In this document: in pieces, positions 60,660 to 64,000 of the stretch
Layout of the letters: every line of letters starts with the position of its first letter
How positions within the stretch are numbered: position 1 is the first letter of the stretch
Assembly (NCBI GenBank): GCA_964059975.1
Contig: CAXKXX010000003.1
Location: 122,611-186,610 of the forward strand
Direction of reading: 5' to 3'
Source: CAXKXX01 sp964059975
GTDB lineage: Bacteria > Pseudomonadota > Gammaproteobacteria > Enterobacterales > Enterobacteriaceae
DNA length: 64,000 nt
Made by a program: the position numbers and the translations under genes
The notes under the pieces: model-generated
Seen by the model: only the letters and a program-made list of their open reading frames with translations
What the model was told of the DNA's origin: nothing
Databases searched by the model: none

Positions 60660-60900
60660 TAGCTTTTTTGCTCCTGGATTAGCCCGGGAAGGACCCTCGG
60701 GAACTTATTTTACTCAGCACCTTTAAAAGGTCGGGCGTTGAGTGCTTTAATACGGTGAGTAGAATCTAGTAAAGAATATTAAAAATTTTTAGGCTCTTTC
60801 ACCGTCTACGCAGGAAGAACTAAGTATTGTACTATGTACCTGCGGAATTGCGTGGAGGTCTGTATTAGTCGAGCTCCAGCCGAAGGTTACTTGTCTTCTC

Positions 60901-60930
60901 TGCAGAAGGACTAGTAGCAGAAAGACTAGT
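60901..60930. repeat. 15-bp imperfect tandem duplication in the rplJ leader
   Basis: TGCAGAAGGACTAGT and AGCAGAAAGACTAGT (plus strand) lie head to tail with two mismatches. They fall in the transcribed leader, about 25 bp downstream of the -10 box. Confidence 0.8.
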
Positions 60931-60952
60931 ACGGAGGCCTTGGGGGAGTGAG

Positions 60953-60981
60953 ATTATAGGGAAATCGCAAGCCCAAGTCAA
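60953..60981 (-). promoter_or_regulatory. rplJ promoter (sigma-70)
   Basis: On the minus strand TTGACT (60976-60981), a 17-base spacer and TATAAT (60953-60958) form a near-perfect sigma-70 promoter starting just after the rplA stop. E. coli has the L10 promoter in the same position. Confidence 0.85.
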
Positions 60982-60986
60982 AGTGA

Positions 60987-61691
60987 TCAGTTCGTTACGG
61001 CGGTTAAGCTGCTGTGATCAATAGCAACGCCGGCGCCCATAGTAGTCGAGAGGGTAACCTTCTTGATATACGTACCTTTGGATTGAGATGGTTTTATTTT
61101 TTTTAGCTCAACTAAAAGAGTTGCTAGATTTTCTTTTAGTTTATTCGGCTCAAAATTAATCTTGCCAATAGTGGTGTGAATGATGCCGTTTTTATCGTTA
61201 CGATAACGAATCTGTCCTGCTTTAGCATTTTTTACTGCTTCAGAAACGTTCGGAGTCACGGTGCCGACTTTCGGATTTGGCATCAGACTGCGAGGTCCAA
61301 GGATTTGAGCCAGTTGACCAACGGTGCGCATTGCATCTGGAGAAGCAATAACAACATCAAAGTTCATTTCGCCTTTTTTAATTAATTCTGCTAGATCGTC
61401 CATTCCTACTAATTCTGCGCCAGCTAATTTTGCGGCCTCAGCCTGGGATCCTTGAGCAAATACTGCAACACGAACTGTGCGTCCAGTACCGTGTGGAAGA
61501 ACAGTCGCACCTCTGAGGTTTTGCTCAGATTTACGTGCGTCGATGCCTAGATTAATGGATACATCGACGCTTTCTATGAATTTATCGGTGGCCAGCTCTT
61601 TCAGGAGAGCAAAGGCTTCGGTAGTGCCGTACTGCTTAGTCCGGTCAATTTTAGCACGGATCAGGCGCCTGCGTTTGGTTAACCTAGACAT
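60987..61691 (-). CDS. rplA: Ribosomal protein L1
   Basis: L1 forms the mobile stalk near the E site and in E. coli represses rplKA translation by binding the mRNA leader. The 234-residue protein (E. coli 234) contains DVSINLGIDARKSEQNLRGA, VLPHGTGRTVRVAVFAQG, MPNPKVGTVTPNVSEAVKNA and RYRNDKNGIIHTTIGK. Its start codon lies inside the extended end of rplK, a 13-base overlap, whereas E. coli has a short gap. Confidence 0.97.
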   Translation of the reverse strand: MSRLTKRRRLIRAKIDRTKQYGTTEAFALLKELATDKFIESVDVSINLGIDARKSEQNLRGATVLPHGTGRTVRVAVFAQGSQAEAAKLAGAELVGMDDLAELIKKGEMNFDVVIASPDAMRTVGQLAQILGPRSLMPNPKVGTVTPNVSEAVKNAKAGQIRYRNDKNGIIHTTIGKINFEPNKLKENLATLLVELKKIKPSQSKGTYIKKVTLSTTMGAGVAIDHSSLTAVTN

Positions 61692-62122
61692 CTTTGGTCC
61701 TCTATTGTTAGGCCCATGGAACGAGCGGTACCTTCAATAGAACGAATCATCGCTTTAATGTTAGAACCGTTCATATCTATAGCTTTAATTTCTGCGATTT
61801 CATGTATTTGACTACGCGTTACCTTGCCGACTTTATCTTTGTTTGGTTTTCCGGAACCGGATTCGATGCCCGCCGCTTTTTTCAGCAAAACTGCTGCCGG
61901 AGGAGTTTTAGTCAAAAAAGTGAAGGAGCGATCGGAGTAGACAGTAATAACGGTCGGAATAGGGAGACCTTTTTCGAGGCTAGCGGTATTAGCGTTGAAG
62001 GCCTTACAGAACTCCATTATGTTAACGCCTTTCTGACCTAAAGCGGGACCGATTGGGGGGCTTGGGTTCGCCATGCCGGCTGGAACTTGCAGCTTGACGT
62101 AAGCTTGTACTTTTTTGGCCAT
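61679..62122 (-). CDS. rplK: Ribosomal protein L11 with C-terminal extension
   Basis: L11 is part of the GTPase-associated centre and binds 23S rRNA. Blocks MAKKVQAYVKLQVPAGMANP, PPIGPALGQKGVNIMEFC and SIEGTARSMGLTIED match E. coli. The E. coli protein ends at VVED (142 residues). Here the next codon is CAA instead of TAA, and translation continues QRCLG to a TAA, giving 147 residues and running 13 bases into rplA. The extension is at the exposed C-terminus and is unlikely to harm folding, but that is inference. Confidence 0.96.
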   Translation of the reverse strand: MAKKVQAYVKLQVPAGMANPSPPIGPALGQKGVNIMEFCKAFNANTASLEKGLPIPTVITVYSDRSFTFLTKTPPAAVLLKKAAGIESGSGKPNKDKVGKVTRSQIHEIAEIKAIDMNGSNIKAMIRSIEGTARSMGLTIEDQRCLG

Positions 62123-62229
62123 TTAATCTTCCTCAAGATGAGTGGCATCGCCTCTTAGAGGGCTCTCCCTATGTTTCGTGGGTCGCCCAGTATTGTTGCG
62201 CGGAGGTGTTCCAAAGTAAGAGGCGCAAG

Positions 62230-62258
62230 ATTATAGATGTATTTGAGATTGCTGGCAA
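62230..62258 (-). promoter_or_regulatory. rplK promoter (sigma-70)
   Basis: On the minus strand TTGCCA (62253-62258), a 17-base spacer and TATAAT (62230-62235) lie between nusG and rplK. This is where E. coli has its L11 promoter. The leader that follows (to 62123) would contain the L1 repression site, which I did not resolve. Confidence 0.82.
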
Positions 62259-62295
62259 GTGTGGACGAGTAGATACGGTGATTAAGTGAGCGCGA

Positions 62296-62841
62296 TCAAC
62301 CTTTTTCGACCTGACTAAATTCAAGCTCAACCGGTGTTGCACGGCCAAAGATAGAAACAGAAACTTTCAAACGACTCTTCTCGTAGTCTACTTCTTCAAC
62401 AACACCGTTAAAGTCAGAAAATGGTCCATCATTCACGCGTACTAGCTCACCTGGCTCAAATAGTGTTTTCGGGCGCGGCTTATCTCCCGCTTCCTGTAGA
62501 CGATTCATGATTGCATCGACTTCTGTGTCACTGATTGGTGCTGGTCGGTCCGAAGTGCCCCCGATAAAACCCATGACTCGCGGCACGCTACGCACTAAGT
62601 GCCAACTCGCATCATTCATTAGCATCTGAACTAGTACGTAGCCGGGAAAAAATTTACGCTCGCTCTTACGGCGTTTACCAGCGCGTATTTCAACTACCTC
62701 TTCGGTGGGAACTAATACTTTTTTAAATAGCTCTTCCATGTTGTGTAGTTTAATGTATTCACGTAACGATTGAGCGACGCGCCCTTCATAGCCGGAAAAC
62801 GCCTGAACGACGTACCAACGTTTTTTTGGAACTTCAGACAT
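62296..62841 (-). CDS. nusG: Transcription elongation factor NusG
   Basis: NusG binds RNA polymerase beta' and links it to Rho or to ribosomal S10. The 181-residue protein equals E. coli in length, with the N-terminal NGN domain (RWYVVQAFSGYEGRVAQSL, ERKFFPGYVLVQM) and C-terminal KOW domain (FEPGELVRVNDGPFSDFNGV). Its ATG is one base after the secE stop, with GAGG upstream inside secE. Confidence 0.97.
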   Translation of the reverse strand: MSEVPKKRWYVVQAFSGYEGRVAQSLREYIKLHNMEELFKKVLVPTEEVVEIRAGKRRKSERKFFPGYVLVQMLMNDASWHLVRSVPRVMGFIGGTSDRPAPISDTEVDAIMNRLQEAGDKPRPKTLFEPGELVRVNDGPFSDFNGVVEEVDYEKSRLKVSVSIFGRATPVELEFSQVEKG

Positions 62842-62842
62842 C

Positions 62843-63226
62843 TTAAAACCTCAGGCTAGTAATAAATGAGATTAAACTAACCAGAATGCCGTCTAGGCCC
62901 CATAGTATCATCGACATTACTGCAGTTACTGTAGCAACGATCAGTGTAGTACGCAGTGTTTCATGACGAGTTGGCCAGACGACTTTACGAACCTCGATTC
63001 GTGATTCACGCGCAAATGTAACTATGCCCTTTCCTATCGTGGTTATTAGGGCCATTGCGCCTGCAGCAATGATGATGAGCGCCACTGTTAGAGAACGGAG
63101 TAGCGTAGGTGAATCGCGGTAATAATAGTTGCCTACGATAGCTATAGTCAATAGAAGTGTGACGATTACCCATTTAATGACCTCTAGACGGCACCTGCTC
63201 TCTTTAGATTCGCTATGCATATTCAT
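62843..63226 (-). CDS. secE: Preprotein translocase subunit SecE
   Basis: SecE clamps the SecY channel in the inner membrane. From the ATG at 63226 it has 127 residues, as in E. coli, with three membrane segments and the conserved amphipathic region FARESRIEVRKVVWPTRHET followed by TAVMSMILWGLDGILV. A longer in-frame start at 63274 adds 16 residues not found in the family. secE and nusG form one translation unit. Confidence 0.96.
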   Translation of the reverse strand: MNMHSESKESRCRLEVIKWVIVTLLLTIAIVGNYYYRDSPTLLRSLTVALIIIAAGAMALITTIGKGIVTFARESRIEVRKVVWPTRHETLRTTLIVATVTAVMSMILWGLDGILVSLISFITSLRF

Positions 63227-63434
63227 ATCAATTAACCTGTTATCATGATTTAAAAAAGCCACGCTCCCTCTCAATTTAATTCAAATCTAGATGTCCGGAT
63301 ATGCAAGCATGTGATCATAAGGTATTTAAAGTACGATTAAGGCGATTATTTTACGAATTATTATAACTAAAAATTCTTTAAAGAGATGAAAAAATAAATT
63401 TTCTTTTCAAGAAATCTTAAATGTTAATCGGTGA

Positions 63435-64000
63435 TTACGCAATAATTGTAGCAACAACGCCCGCACCAACAGTGCGCCCACCTTCACGGATGGCAAATCG
63501 TAATCCTTCGTTCATTGCGATTGGATGATACCGCTCTCAACACGACCAGTAACAACCGTACCGCGACCAGAAATTGAAAATACGTCTTCAATAGGAAGCA
63601 GGAACGATTTGTCGATGGCGCGCTCTGGTTCTGGAATATAAGTGTCTAGGTGATTAGAGAGCTCGATAATTTTAGCTTCCCAATACGTATCCCCTTCTAA
63701 TGCTTTTAGCGCAGAACCACGTACTATTGGTAAATCATCCCCGGGAAAATCGTAGATAGATAGTAATTCACGAACTTCCATCTCTACTAATTCTAGCAGT
63801 TCTTCATCATCAACCATGTCGCACTTATTTATAAATACAATCATGAAGGGAACGCCAACCTGGCGCCCCAGAAGAATATGCTCTCGTGTTTGAGGCATTG
63901 GGCCATCAGTTGCAGCTACTACGAGTATAGCGCCGTCCATCTGTGCAGCACCGGTAATCATATTTTTCACGTAGTCTGCGTGCCCTGGGCAGTCAACGTG
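63435..64000 (-). pseudogene. tufB: tufB pseudogene (EF-Tu with internal deletion), partial at window edge
   Basis: EF-Tu delivers aminoacyl-tRNA to the ribosome. Reading from the window edge, the gene encodes HVDCPGHADYVKNMITGAAQ and the rest of the GTPase domain, including NKCDMVDD, up to FSISGRGTVVTGRVESGI at the start of domain 2. It then jumps to HPIAMNEGLRFAIREGGRTV and the natural end GVVATIIA, in another reading frame. About 130 residues (roughly 390 bp, most of domains 2 and 3) are missing, and the frame ends a few codons after the junction (63521-63530). An ATC/ATCC microhomology at the junction suggests slippage or recombination. The position before secE-nusG identifies it as tufB; a working tufA must lie elsewhere. 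Confidence 0.88.

Larger units (their letters stand above)
60660..60986 (-). promoter_or_regulatory. rplJ leader
   Basis: This 327-bp non-coding stretch between rplA and rplJ corresponds to the E. coli rplJL leader, where L10-L12 binds mRNA to repress translation. It starts with a consensus promoter and contains a 15-bp imperfect tandem duplication at 60901-60930. I could not fold the full leader by eye. Confidence 0.65.

Noticed and set aside
63354..63372. TATAAT upstream of secE as a promoter
   Set aside because: No acceptable -35 element at 16-18 bp; in this AT-rich DNA an isolated TATAAT is expected by chance.
1..64000. CRISPR array, insertion sequence, prophage, toxin-antitoxin or other accessory system
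   Set aside because: No regularly spaced repeats, transposase, phage or toxin frames were seen; all intact genes are ordinary enteric core genes.

Overview
The window looks like part of a reduced gammaproteobacterial genome, most likely an insect endosymbiont derived from the Enterobacterales. Almost every intact gene is close in sequence and length to its Escherichia coli counterpart, and genes sit in recognisable E. coli-like blocks. Long AT-rich spacers separate the blocks and hold no readable genes. Summing the intervals below, about 40 kb of 64 kb (roughly 63%) is coding or structural RNA, which is low for a bacterium and typical of a genome still losing DNA. I cannot name the species from sequence alone.

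Layout: (1) 1-3652 is gene-free. (2) 3653-11450 carries lptM (a 35-residue form), dapF, yigB, uvrD and rhtC. The intervening E. coli genes (xerC and everything between uvrD and rhtC) are eroded. (3) 12813-25000 carries tgt, yajC, secD, secF, a broken nrdR, ribD, ribE, nusB, thiL and pgpA on the plus strand, facing dxs and ispA on the minus strand. (4) 28339-33539 carries yqjA, rnpB, rsmI and dolP. (5) 34351-42178 carries tyrS facing the operon rsxA-B-C-D-G-E-nth. (6) 42563-49670 holds isolated yfeH, mrcB and ydiK. (7) 51015-64000 is the complete secE-nusG-rplK-rplA-rplJ-rplL-rpoB-rpoC cluster on the minus strand. It is preceded by the 3' part of a tuf copy that has suffered a large internal deletion.

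What is kept: transcription and translation (RNA polymerase, L1, L7/L12, L10, L11, TyrRS, RNase P RNA, Tgt, RsmI), the Sec accessory complex, cell-envelope functions (DapF, PBP1b, LptM, DolP, PgpA, YqjA), isoprenoid precursors (Dxs, IspA), three riboflavin steps (RibD, a YigB-type phosphatase, lumazine synthase), thiamine phosphate kinase, DNA repair (UvrD, Nth) and the whole Rsx/Rnf electron-transfer complex. Regulatory and redundant functions are the ones being lost here: NrdR, the second EF-Tu gene, XerC and the C-terminal tail of RsxC.

I found no tRNA, rRNA, CRISPR array, insertion sequence, phage gene or toxin system, and no convincing undescribed multigene system. The most interesting signals are genes caught while decaying (tufB, nrdR, lptM), loss of the rplK stop codon so that the frame runs into rplA, and short tandem duplications and unexplained hairpins in the spacer DNA.
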